DNA of 64,000 nucleotides from positions 1 to 64,000 of the forward strand of contig RXKB01000009.1 in NCBI GenBank assembly GCA_003963225.1, written 5' to 3'. Every line of letters begins with the position of its first letter. Position 1 is the stretch's first letter. Shown here in pieces: positions 19,368-26,632 of this stretch. This DNA comes from Candidatus Babelota bacterium (GTDB lineage Bacteria > Babelota > Babeliae > Babelales > Vermiphilaceae). The position numbers and the translations under genes were made by a program. Below the pieces are notes generated by a model that saw only the letters and a list, made by a program, of their open reading frames with translations, made no database searches and had not been told where the DNA came from.

Positions 19368-19380
19368 CGAGGCAATGCAC

Positions 19381-22065
19381 ATGAAACTAGAAAAGCCGCT
19401 TACCCTCATACCCGTCACGCCCAATGGCACTTCTACCGGAATCGGATGCTCATTCGATGAGCACGGGAGCACCGGATGCCAGTTCGTGGAAGGCCCGTCG
19501 TACCCGTCCACGTTCATGGGTGATTTGTTGCGCAACGTCCGGATCATCAAGAAGCTCAACCTTCGCGAGGCCGGGGAGCTACTTGGCATTTCGATCGTCG
19601 ACTTTTCCAGCCTCGAGCGCGGAGCGATGACGGTCTCGAATGCGGATTGGGTGCGCGTCATTCGTGCTCTTTATGGCGACGTCCCATGGTTGACTGTGGA
19701 ACGCATCGACGATTACGAGAAAGCCTACACACGTGGCCAGAAACTAGCGAAGGTGTTGTTCGCTCCGAAGTATCCCATCGAAGTGCCGCGAGCCTACGGA
19801 TACCCAACATTGCTCTTACCGGAAGATGGGGCGCCGAAGTACGAGCGGAATCCAATTCCGACCGAACTTGTTCACGAGGCAGAGGCCCAAGGGATCATCG
19901 CGACCAACCCATTTGTCCGGGTGGTCCGAGAGATAGCGGCCAGCAGCGCGTCCGACGAGCTGCTCGAATGTCTTCTCGCTCGTGCCCAAGAGCGCGCCGA
20001 GAAAGGGGAGCGTTTCGTGCTCGGCGCGGTGCTGGTCCCCGATGACGCAATCGAGCAGAGCGGTGACATGTGCACGCCCGAGGGGATCCGGATGCGGGCC
20101 GAGGCCATCATGCAAGGCGCTGGCCCAACGCCTGAACAAGAGGATGGCGCGGCAAAGGCGACCCCCATCGAATTGACTGATGTGCAACGGGCCAGCATCG
20201 GGAAACCGTCCAGCGTCGGAATGCTCGGTCCAGGAATGAGCGCACCGCTCGTTGTCGCGATCGACCCACGATTCACGATACCGAACGCGGGGGAGAACAC
20301 GATCGCTCAAGATGAGATGCTCATTCAGAGCATGATCAACGGCGGCTTGATCGAATTGCCGCCCGGAAAAACGGCACGCGACGCCGCGATCGAATACCAA
20401 TCGATCAAGGCCGAAGCGCGAGCGGAACTCGACGGGATAATGGGCCTCGCCCCGCTTCTTCCCATGGTCAAGCTGGATGTCGACGGCAACGTGATTCACA
20501 ACGCGGCACAGGATGTTGCCCGCATGAGCGTGCGCTTTGTGCGCGACCCTATCGCCATGCCATTGGAACACACCGACGATTTCTCCGACGAACTTTGCTC
20601 CTGCTTGCCGGATCAGCTTCCGATTGGCCCGCTGTGCTGCCGTGTCCGCGATCTGGGAATGATGTCGCCGATAGAGGAAAACGGAACGACGCGGCTCCGT
20701 CGACATGGCGGGTCTCCACTGTGCGCACGGCAATGCGGTGAATGCGAAGACGGGGCGCACCACTTTTGCTCTAGCGACATGCAGTGGCTCGAGCCGGACG
20801 ACATTCTCGCGAAACTGCCACCTGAAGACCAGGAAGCCCAGGCCGAACTGCGAAAGCATCCCGCTGCGTTGGCGGGGTGTACTTGGTGGTACAAGTGCGC
20901 GCATTGCGACGCGTGGATGGAAGCGCATCCGAGTGACGACGATCCCGAAAGTCCAGGCATCAACGACGAAAAGCGCGAGGTGTTCCCACCGGAACCCGTC
21001 TGCACCTGCGCCCCTGGCGAGCCGTTGGGTCCGATCTGCGTCCGTGCAGCGGGACGCAAGCATGGTGGCAACCCTCATTGCCCGAGGCCGTGCAGCGAAT
21101 GTTCCGACGGCGCGCACCACTTCACCGACATGGGAACTGTTGTTGCCTTCGACGATGATGAGGTGTCTGGTGATTCCCCCGAAGCCATTGCCGAGAACAA
21201 GCGACACCAAGCGCATCCGGCTGCGCTGGCGGGCTGTCGGGTTTGGCATGAGTGCTACCATTGTGGGGCCTGGATGGAATTCGACGATGGCAGCGACGAA
21301 GACGACGAAGACGACGAAGATGACGAGGATGACGACGGCCCGGTGGATTCAGACGATTGGTGCGACGGATGCGAGAACTGGTCCGACGAATGCACGTGCT
21401 TCGGACCCGATGAAGACGACGAAAATGACGATGAGGACGAAAACACGGACGTTCCGCGCAATGGCCTTCATGGTCTCGATCGCGCCGGCCAGTTACCGCT
21501 GAACTTCGATGGAGTCCTCGCCGAGCATTACGCGAACGATGGCCGCTCGAAGCCCGTCGAAGAAAGCGCGACCAGGTGCGCAGAAGGTTGCCTCATCGAC
21601 GATTTGGACCCCGTGTCGGGCGGGGAATGGCACTGCGGATTCTGTGGCCGGTTCATTCCCGAGAACGTGGTGCGCGAGCTCGGCGACAAGGGCGAGACGC
21701 GCGTGCCGCTGTCGGCTGAAACCGACCCATTCTACGGGTATGCTCGAGATGCCGGGTTGCTGTGGGCATACGAAATCGCGTTGGCTATCGCGGTGCGTGT
21801 GCGATTCCTGGAAATCATAACACTCGAATCGCCAGACAATACCGTCTCGTGCTGGTACGGGTGCATAGCACAATGGCCGCCCGAGGTCGTCACGGAGGTG
21901 CGCGCGTGGCTGGATAAGACACTCGTCAAGGGCGAGCCCATTGAATTGCCCAAAGCCGTGAATGCGCTCGTCGATCAGGAACGTTCGATGCGCGAAGCCG
22001 ATGAAGTGGGCGAGTCGATGTGGACCACATGCGCCAACCAGGAAGCCGCAGGGGAAGTCGAATGA
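19381..22065 (+). CDS. 894-aa XRE-family HTH protein with duplicated zinc modules
   Basis: Residues about 45-90 form an XRE/Cro-type helix-turn-helix (DLLRNVRIIKKLNLREAGEL then SSLERG). A helical middle follows. Then two similar Cys/His-rich modules (about 405-520 and 540-640): each starts C-x-C, has GPxC, HGGxPxC, C-x-EC-x-DGAHHF, a HPAALAGC block and CxxC-x-AWME. A long Asp/Glu run (about 638-700) and a further Cys finger (GGEWHCGFCGRFI) follow. DNA-binding and metal-binding, possibly a regulator; size is far above ordinary phage repressors. ATG 19381 chosen with GAGG upstream. Confidence 0.75.
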   Translation: MKLEKPLTLIPVTPNGTSTGIGCSFDEHGSTGCQFVEGPSYPSTFMGDLLRNVRIIKKLNLREAGELLGISIVDFSSLERGAMTVSNADWVRVIRALYGDVPWLTVERIDDYEKAYTRGQKLAKVLFAPKYPIEVPRAYGYPTLLLPEDGAPKYERNPIPTELVHEAEAQGIIATNPFVRVVREIAASSASDELLECLLARAQERAEKGERFVLGAVLVPDDAIEQSGDMCTPEGIRMRAEAIMQGAGPTPEQEDGAAKATPIELTDVQRASIGKPSSVGMLGPGMSAPLVVAIDPRFTIPNAGENTIAQDEMLIQSMINGGLIELPPGKTARDAAIEYQSIKAEARAELDGIMGLAPLLPMVKLDVDGNVIHNAAQDVARMSVRFVRDPIAMPLEHTDDFSDELCSCLPDQLPIGPLCCRVRDLGMMSPIEENGTTRLRRHGGSPLCARQCGECEDGAHHFCSSDMQWLEPDDILAKLPPEDQEAQAELRKHPAALAGCTWWYKCAHCDAWMEAHPSDDDPESPGINDEKREVFPPEPVCTCAPGEPLGPICVRAAGRKHGGNPHCPRPCSECSDGAHHFTDMGTVVAFDDDEVSGDSPEAIAENKRHQAHPAALAGCRVWHECYHCGAWMEFDDGSDEDDEDDEDDEDDDGPVDSDDWCDGCENWSDECTCFGPDEDDENDDEDENTDVPRNGLHGLDRAGQLPLNFDGVLAEHYANDGRSKPVEESATRCAEGCLIDDLDPVSGGEWHCGFCGRFIPENVVRELGDKGETRVPLSAETDPFYGYARDAGLLWAYEIALAIAVRVRFLEIITLESPDNTVSCWYGCIAQWPPEVVTEVRAWLDKTLVKGEPIELPKAVNALVDQERSMREADEVGESMWTTCANQEAAGEVE
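21295..21337 (+). repeat. GAC/GAA trinucleotide-like repeat (Asp/Glu run)
   Basis: Near-perfect gacgaa/gacgat triplet repeat inside the XRE/zinc gene, encoding an acidic low-complexity run. Likely length-variable between relatives. Confidence 0.85.
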
Positions 22066-22289
22066 GTCGAGCTGTCGACGGATCTGGGCGTGTCGTCTGC
22101 CGCATTCGAGGCAAAACGCTGCCGAGGTTCATAGTCGAGGTCTACGGTTCAAGGCGCATGCTCAAAGAAGCTCGCCGCGAGTGGCAAAGACGTGAGCGAT
22201 TGCGGAAAGCGCGCAATGCACTCGTGAGGTTAAAAAGGAAGCGGTACGTGCCGAAAGGTCGCGTGTTGGCACGAAATAAGACGAGGTGA
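22062..22289 (+). CDS. 75-aa very basic protein
   Basis: About one third Arg/Lys with a central helix rich in KEARREW; probable nucleic-acid binding. ATG 22062 overlaps the stop of the XRE/zinc gene (ATGA) and has AGGGG upstream. No family recognised. Confidence 0.7.
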   Translation: MSRAVDGSGRVVCRIRGKTLPRFIVEVYGSRRMLKEARREWQRRERLRKARNALVRLKRKRYVPKGRVLARNKTR

Positions 22290-22292
22290 TCC

Positions 22293-22565
22293 GTGAGCAA
22301 CGAATGCAGCAGAAAACGGCATACAAAGTCCCAGGCAGCCACAATGGTGCTGGAGATGCTACCGTACCACAAGGGCGGTGCGACCATCGAACAGCTCGTG
22401 CTTGGCCGGGATGACCAGCTCCCGTGCTCGGTCAATCTCAGCGCCTCAGAATGCCAGCGCGCACTCGGCAGGCTCTACGGTCGTGGACGTGTTCGGGTGG
22501 CCGAGGTGCGCGAGGGGAAAGAGGTGTGGGTCGTCTCGGATCCAAAGCAGCTCGCAAAGCGATAG
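22293..22565 (+). CDS. 90-aa winged-helix-like protein
   Basis: GTG start at 22293, 3 nt after the previous stop. The sequence pattern (short helix TMVLEMLPYHKGG, TIEQL, recognition-like helix SECQRALGRLYGRGRVRVAE, then a hairpin EVREGKEVWVV) fits a small winged helix of the phage/plasmid type. DNA binding is inferred. Possible regulator. Confidence 0.6.
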   Translation: MSNECSRKRHTKSQAATMVLEMLPYHKGGATIEQLVLGRDDQLPCSVNLSASECQRALGRLYGRGRVRVAEVREGKEVWVVSDPKQLAKR

Positions 22566-22569
22566 ACCC

Positions 22570-23148
22570 ATGGCGTTTCGAGACTTGTCGACGGGCATAC
22601 TGGAATTGTTCGCAGAGGCCCAGGGCTACGGGTTCGAGGCCCCGACCGTCGACGCGATGATCATCAAGCGCAGTGTGCGCCGGCCCGAGCAAAAGCAAGA
22701 AGCGATCGAGCGGCAACGGTCAAACGCAACGCGCCGAAAAGCGGAGCGCCGAGCCGAGTTGCGCGAGCTGCTCGGGCCAGGATTCCGGCGACACGAATAT
22801 CAGCATCTCCCGGCGAAGAGGCAGGCCAAGCGCAAAGCGTGGCTCAATACCCAACCAACGTGCAAGAAGTGCGGCAAACCCATTCTCGTGGTGCACAAGC
22901 ACGGGTCACTGCCGAAGTTTTGCAGCAAGAAGTGCGGGGCTGCGGATCGCTACCAAGTCGAGAAACAACGCCTCGACAAACTTAAGAAGTGCGTGGACTG
23001 CAAGGCGGTAAGGCGCGTGAAGACGCACACGCGATGCCGGTGGTGTCTCGACAAGAAGCGTTCCTATTACGAGAACAGACGCAGATCAAAACTTAATCCA
23101 ATCGAGGGTATCAATGGACAAGCTGAAGCAATTGATCGCACGCTGTAA
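22570..23148 (+). CDS. 192-aa basic zinc-finger protein
   Basis: Highly basic, with two Cys clusters: CKKCGK...FCSKKC (residues about 97-118) and CVDC...CRWC (about 138-155), each able to bind one zinc. The first resembles FCS-type fingers found in HNH-associated phage proteins, but I see no HNH catalytic His/Asn set. ATG 22570 chosen as the first ATG after the preceding gene. It overlaps the next gene by 35 bp. Confidence 0.65.
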   Translation: MAFRDLSTGILELFAEAQGYGFEAPTVDAMIIKRSVRRPEQKQEAIERQRSNATRRKAERRAELRELLGPGFRRHEYQHLPAKRQAKRKAWLNTQPTCKKCGKPILVVHKHGSLPKFCSKKCGAADRYQVEKQRLDKLKKCVDCKAVRRVKTHTRCRWCLDKKRSYYENRRRSKLNPIEGINGQAEAIDRTL

Positions 23149-23434
23149 GTGCGGTGTGTACGTCACGGCCAATGAACATCGCGACGGGTATGAAACACCA
23201 GCTCAATGGCTCGAACAGCACCTCGGAGCCCCGGCGTCTTTGGAGATCTCGGACGAGGTACAGGCCGGCATTCTTGCCAGCGGAACAATCATCAACGTGC
23301 AGTTCTATCCGGAAACCCCGGTCGGGTTTTACAGGATCGTGCACTACGACATGGACAAGGCGCTGGACGAGGCCCTTGCCTGCCTTGATGCTGAGGACGC
23401 GCATGAGCTGAGGCTGGGCGCCGACCATGGCTGA
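23114..23434 (+). CDS. 106-aa hypothetical protein
   Basis: Small alpha/beta protein with an N-terminal CKCG pair and an acidic C-terminal half (DMDKALDEAL). Unrecognised. It begins within the 3' end of the basic zinc-finger gene and overlaps the next gene by 8 bp, so the group is tightly packed. Confidence 0.65.
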   Translation: MDKLKQLIARCKCGVYVTANEHRDGYETPAQWLEQHLGAPASLEISDEVQAGILASGTIINVQFYPETPVGFYRIVHYDMDKALDEALACLDAEDAHELRLGADHG

Positions 23435-23870
23435 TCCGACAATCGCCACGGTCAACGATGAACCGTGGAATCAATCGCCAGCCGAACAACGACGTGCCGC
23501 ATTGGCTGAACGCCGTAAACGGTACATGGAGACGGCACCGATCTTCAAAAACTTTCCGACCCCGATCGAGTCAGCACTGTCGGTTGGCGAGCGGTTTCGA
23601 CGTGGCATTCCGATCCTTGCCCGTGACGGTACGCGAGCGCAATTCGTCTACGATTTGTCGGGACACACCACCTCGCCGGAGACGTGCGAATGCGGGGCGA
23701 AGTGCATCCTGTCGTCGTGGACCGAACTAGAGTATGCCCCGAAGGATCCGGTCGCCAAGAAACATCTCCGCGAATATCGCGTGGTTCGCGACGTGAAGCT
23801 GTGCAACAGATGCAGCAACAGGCTCCAGTCGATGCCGCTCGGGGAGCGGTGGCACGCGGATGAAACATGA
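23427..23870 (+). CDS. 147-aa Cys-cluster protein
   Basis: Residues 88-136 carry CECGAKC and CNRCSN, four or five Cys in a spacing that suits one zinc site. N-terminal region basic (AALAERRKRYMET). No known family recalled. Part of the run of small zinc proteins in this block. Confidence 0.65.
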   Translation: MADPTIATVNDEPWNQSPAEQRRAALAERRKRYMETAPIFKNFPTPIESALSVGERFRRGIPILARDGTRAQFVYDLSGHTTSPETCECGAKCILSSWTELEYAPKDPVAKKHLREYRVVRDVKLCNRCSNRLQSMPLGERWHADET

Positions 23871-23942
23871 CGAATAACCGACGGATCGCGCCGTCAAAAA
23901 ATCGACAAGCCCGTGCAAGATTGGACTGTTCGATGTGATTGG

Positions 23943-24254
23943 ATGCTCGGCATGAGCATTCTCGAAGACCTCAGAACCGCGAATACCCACCCCACAACAT
24001 GCGACTGCGCGACGTGTGAACGTGTGCTGAAGCTCGTTGGCGAAGTTCGTGGCGTGCTCCGCAGCGACGCGCCTCCGCCAAAGCTCGAAGAGCATGAACT
24101 CCGCCGAAGCTCGAAGAGCATGAACTCCGCCGACCTGGGAAACCTTCTCGGCGGACTCGCAGAGCGTGACGCCTACAAAAGCCGACAGGCCCGAGGGTTG
24201 CTCGAGCCTGTCGGGGGCGTGAGAGGGAACGGGAGCGTCAGCGTTTACGAGTAG
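23943..24254 (+). CDS. 103-aa hypothetical protein containing a frame-shifting repeat
   Basis: Has CDCATC near the N terminus. A perfect 26-bp tandem duplication at 24081-24132 lies in the coding region; because 26 is not a multiple of 3, the second copy is read in a different frame, giving KLEEHELRR then SSKSMNSAD. The C-terminal half is thus set by the duplication. Start ambiguous (23943 or 23952, no clear Shine-Dalgarno). Last gene of this rightward run. Confidence 0.5.
   Translation: MLGMSILEDLRTANTHPTTCDCATCERVLKLVGEVRGVLRSDAPPPKLEEHELRRSSKSMNSADLGNLLGGLAERDAYKSRQARGLLEPVGGVRGNGSVSVYE
24081..24132 (+). repeat. 26-bp perfect tandem duplication
   Basis: Two exact copies at 24081-24106 and 24107-24132, beginning aagctcgaag and ending ccgccg. 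Inside a small gene, shifting its reading frame. Confidence 0.95.
24182..24214 (+). other. long hairpin at the 3' end of the small gene
   Basis: ccgacaggc (24182-24190) pairs with gcctgtcgg (24206-24214), extended inward by about 4 more pairs. It overlaps coding sequence and has no U-tract; could be an RNA structure or part of a termination region. Confidence 0.5.
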
Positions 24255-24258
24255 AAGA

Positions 24259-24275
24259 CGACCTTAGCAAGGTCG
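24259..24275. terminator. putative bidirectional terminator hairpin
   Basis: Perfect inverted repeat cgacctt-agc-aaggtcg in the 39-bp gap between converging genes. The location suits a two-way terminator, but there is no clear T-run on either side. Confidence 0.45.
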
Positions 24276-24293
24276 CACCACGCGGTCAAGAGG

Positions 24294-24983
24294 CTAATGC
24301 GGCAGGCCTGTGGAGCCGTTCAACTCGGCTCCGTGCGTGTACGTAGTGGGCTTTTTCTCTGCCGTGATGACGCCATCGCGTGTCAATTTGCGAACGAATA
24401 TCGTGCAGCTTTGAGCACTGCAATGACGATACTTGACGACAAAGTCGATCAGTTCGTCGCGCGAAATGCCTGGGCGTTCGCGGGCCACCAATTCGAGGGC
24501 ATCGTGGATGGACTTTGCATTTCGCGTGCGCAGTCCGAGGGAACGTTCCGAGCCAAGTGCGTCCGGCGAAAGAGGAGGCGGCGCCAAGACCGAGGGGGGG
24601 GGGTGGCTCTTTTCGTCCGAACCGCGAGGTGTGGTGGTTATGTAATCCACTGGTACGCGATCCACTCGATTGCGCTGGCGCTTGACGACAGCGCCATTCA
24701 CGGGTGCACCGTCGGTTCGACCAACAGGGATGAGGGTAGAGTCGGCGGTGGTGTCTTCATCTTCGCGAAGGCCAAGGCGATGACGAATCGTGCGGCTACG
24801 CTCGCGCAAAACGCCGCGATACTCTTCGTCACGGATATTGTCCAATCGGCGCTGCTCGATGCGTGCCGAGATCGTGTCATGCTCCGCTTCAATCTGCATG
24901 AGCAGTCGTTGCCCATCATCTTCCCACTTCGCAAACAGTGTCTCGATGGATGTCGTCTGGTTATCGTCAGCGAGCGTATTCAT
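24294..24983 (-). CDS. 229-aa protein with coiled-coil and winged-helix-like C terminus
   Basis: N-terminal 70 residues are acidic and helical (likely coiled coil: IEAEHDTISARIEQRRLDNI), a Pro-rich linker contains a C10 homopolymer tract, and the C-terminal 65 residues (SIHDALELVARERPGISRDEL ... IFVRKLTRDGVITAEK) look like a winged helix. It is downstream of a family B palindrome promoter with a leader and good Shine-Dalgarno (GAGG, ATG 24983), so it may be an autoregulated DNA-binding protein. The regulator role is a hypothesis. Confidence 0.65.
   Translation of the reverse strand: MNTLADDNQTTSIETLFAKWEDDGQRLLMQIEAEHDTISARIEQRRLDNIRDEEYRGVLRERSRTIRHRLGLREDEDTTADSTLIPVGRTDGAPVNGAVVKRQRNRVDRVPVDYITTTPRGSDEKSHPPPSVLAPPPLSPDALGSERSLGLRTRNAKSIHDALELVARERPGISRDELIDFVVKYRHCSAQSCTIFVRKLTRDGVITAEKKPTTYTHGAELNGSTGLPH
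24594..24603 (-). repeat. homopolymer tract of 10 G/C
   Basis: Ten consecutive G on the plus strand (C10 in the gene), encoding a Pro run in the linker of the protein at 24294-24983. The frame is intact here, but such a tract is prone to slippage. Confidence 0.9.
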
Positions 24984-25011
24984 CATGAGTCCTCTTTCTC
25001 CAAGTGCCCCC

Positions 25012-25040
25012 AATCTATAACAGACGCGCGTCTGTGTCAA
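25012..25040 (-). promoter_or_regulatory. family B operator-promoter, site B1
   Basis: Exact palindrome ACAGACGCGCGTCTGT at 25020-25035. Minus-strand promoter: -35 TTGACA (25035-25040), 17-bp spacer, -10 TAGATT (25012-25017). A leader of about 28 nt with a Shine-Dalgarno follows. Confidence 0.8.
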
Positions 25041-25065
25041 CGACGAATCGACAGTCACAAATTCG

Positions 25066-25461
25066 TCAGCCGAGACTCATCAATTGCTCGATGGTTCGGT
25101 GCGGATCGAATACCCGCACACCATTGAAGGTGAACGACTCCATTGCCTCGTGACGCATGGAGAGCTCGACGATCACCCAGCACGTCTTCACGACGGACGA
25201 CAAGGTGGCTCCAGCGCAAATGTACTCGGCGCGCGACGTTCCGCGCCCTTGAACGTTGCTGTCGCGTTCTGGCCTGGAGAACTCTCCCCAGACCATCCAA
25301 CCGCCTTGCACCTTGGTGGCGGCGTCAGACGCGTTCCAAACCCATTCCAGCCGCGCCAGTGGCCCGGTGAGCTTGATGCCGTTCATGACCTCTCGGAGGT
25401 CGGCCATCGTGTTGATGCGTCTTTCAGGAACTTGCGTAGATGCGTTGCTCGGTGTGTCCAT
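25066..25461 (-). CDS. 131-aa hypothetical protein
   Basis: Unrecognised; a beta-rich protein (LARLEWVWNAS, YICAGATLSSVVKTCWVIVEL) with a short Ser/Thr N terminus. ATG 25461 is preferred because TATCTT (25469-25474) ends 7 nt before it and GTGGAC (25492-25497) lies 17 bp further up, a leaderless-type promoter. An upstream in-frame GTG start would run through palindrome A3 and is less likely. Confidence 0.65.
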   Translation of the reverse strand: MDTPSNASTQVPERRINTMADLREVMNGIKLTGPLARLEWVWNASDAATKVQGGWMVWGEFSRPERDSNVQGRGTSRAEYICAGATLSSVVKTCWVIVELSMRHEAMESFTFNGVRVFDPHRTIEQLMSLG

Positions 25462-25515
25462 GCAGCCCAAGATAGGCGCGTGCGAGCAGATGTCCACGTG
25501 TGGACCAACAACACA

Positions 25516-25535
25516 CTTAGCTCGCGAGCTAAGCA
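25516..25535 (+). promoter_or_regulatory. family A palindrome, site A3
   Basis: Perfect 18-bp palindrome CTTAGCTCGCGAGCTAAG (25516-25533) in the divergent gap. On the plus strand TAAGCA (25530-25535) lies 6 nt before ATG 25542, as in other leaderless sites, but the -35 position (AACAAC) is poor, so activation or a weak promoter is likely. Confidence 0.65.
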
Positions 25536-25541
25536 CGACCC

Positions 25542-26084
25542 ATGCCGATCACCCAGAATATCACCACGGAACCGATGTCACTCGACGACATCATGAGACA
25601 TGCCCATCGAGCTGGCCGGAATGTGCTGGTCACGCCCGTAGCTGGCGACGAGGGACGAACCTGGTCAGCCCAGTTAGTGCCCCGCGGTCGTCTGGGTATC
25701 GTGCTCGCTACGATGGCAAAGGAGGCCCGACAAGTGAGCGAATCGAAGGACCAACCGCCGACGGGATTGCGACGCCCGTTCGGTCATCTATCCGAGCGGT
25801 CTCCGCGTGCCGCCGAGTGGAAGGCCGTGTTCGGAGAAACGTCTGTGCCCATTATGTCACCCATTCCGGTGCGTGCAGAGATTGCCGGGGTCGGGGTGCG
25901 CGAGGTTTATCTCATCGAACTGTCTCGCCTCGAGCCCGAGCAATTCGATCGTCTCGTGGCGCACGTCGCCGCAAAGAACAACATGCCCCAGGAAGAGATC
26001 CGGGCGCATCTCGTGAACGAAGGCGTCATGCCGGCGCTCACCGACGATATCGACGTTTCGATGGACATGAGGTTTCTGCTGTGA
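25542..26084 (+). CDS. 180-aa phage hypothetical protein
   Basis: C-terminal half has a pattern I recognise from phage/plasmid hypotheticals: YLIELSRLEPEQFDRLVAHV ... NNMPQEEIRAHLVNEGV ... LTDDIDVS. Function unknown. N-terminal half is basic/Pro-rich. First gene of the rightward nucleotide-metabolism group; GTGA overlap with mazG. Confidence 0.75.
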   Translation: MPITQNITTEPMSLDDIMRHAHRAGRNVLVTPVAGDEGRTWSAQLVPRGRLGIVLATMAKEARQVSESKDQPPTGLRRPFGHLSERSPRAAEWKAVFGETSVPIMSPIPVRAEIAGVGVREVYLIELSRLEPEQFDRLVAHVAAKNNMPQEEIRAHLVNEGVMPALTDDIDVSMDMRFLL

Positions 26085-26620
26085 GCGACATTCTTGCCAG
26101 ATACCAAGCCGAGTCCGCCCGTTTGGCGGTGTACCCCGACAAGCGCCGTGGAGCGATCATCTATCTCGGATTCGTGGGCGAAGCCATTGAAGTGATGGAG
26201 GCCGTGTTCGATCGAGCCGATCGCATCACAATCGAGCGCGAACTTGGGGACGTGCTTTGGTACGTCTCGGCGATCTGCGACGAACTCGGTCTGAGCATGC
26301 AGTCCCTCGTGCAAGACGGAATCGATTCGATCCCGTTCACCGTGACCCGCCAGTTCGGAGAGACGTGGGCGCGAGCTCTTGTGGTCCACGCCGGCCGCGT
26401 CGGGGAATGCTTCAAGAAGCACGTGCGCGATGGTCACGAGGTACTGACCGAGCAACGGCGGGCTATGGTCGTGGACAACCTCGAACAAGCCGTTGCTCGC
26501 ATATACCTCATCGCCAACGCAATCGATTCATCGATCGAGTCCGTGTTGACGCGCAACCTGGCGAAGCTCGTCGAGCGAGCGGCGTCGATTCGTGAAGAAG
26601 CCGCCAACTACAGTAAGTGA
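26081..26620 (+). CDS. MazG-like nucleotide pyrophosphohydrolase
   Basis: 179 residues. Has the metal-binding ExxE (34/37) and ExxD (54/57) pair of all-alpha NTP pyrophosphatases in GEAIEVME...RELGDVLWYVSAI. Hydrolyses (d)NTPs to monophosphates, cleaning damaged nucleotides or lowering (p)ppGpp signals, as in phage MazG homologs. The C-terminal half is helical and not matched. GTG start at 26081 overlaps the preceding stop, so the long in-frame upstream extension is not used. Pairs with the thymidylate kinase 12 nt downstream. Confidence 0.8.
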   Translation: MSDILARYQAESARLAVYPDKRRGAIIYLGFVGEAIEVMEAVFDRADRITIERELGDVLWYVSAICDELGLSMQSLVQDGIDSIPFTVTRQFGETWARALVVHAGRVGECFKKHVRDGHEVLTEQRRAMVVDNLEQAVARIYLIANAIDSSIESVLTRNLAKLVERAASIREEAANYSK

Positions 26621-26632
26621 GAGGAAGGCTAC

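Noticed and set aside
19816..21261. 481-codon open frame on the minus strand opposite the XRE/zinc gene
   Set aside because: Antisense shadow in GC-rich DNA; the plus-strand frame has clear domains and Cys repeats and a matching ribosome-binding site.
24297..25127. 276-codon plus-strand frame opposite the coiled-coil/winged-helix gene
   Set aside because: The minus-strand gene has a promoter, Shine-Dalgarno and plausible domains; the plus frame has none.
25256..26080. N-terminal extension of the mazG frame
   Set aside because: The extension overlaps another coding gene in a different frame and lacks protein-like composition; the GTG at 26081 matches MazG length.
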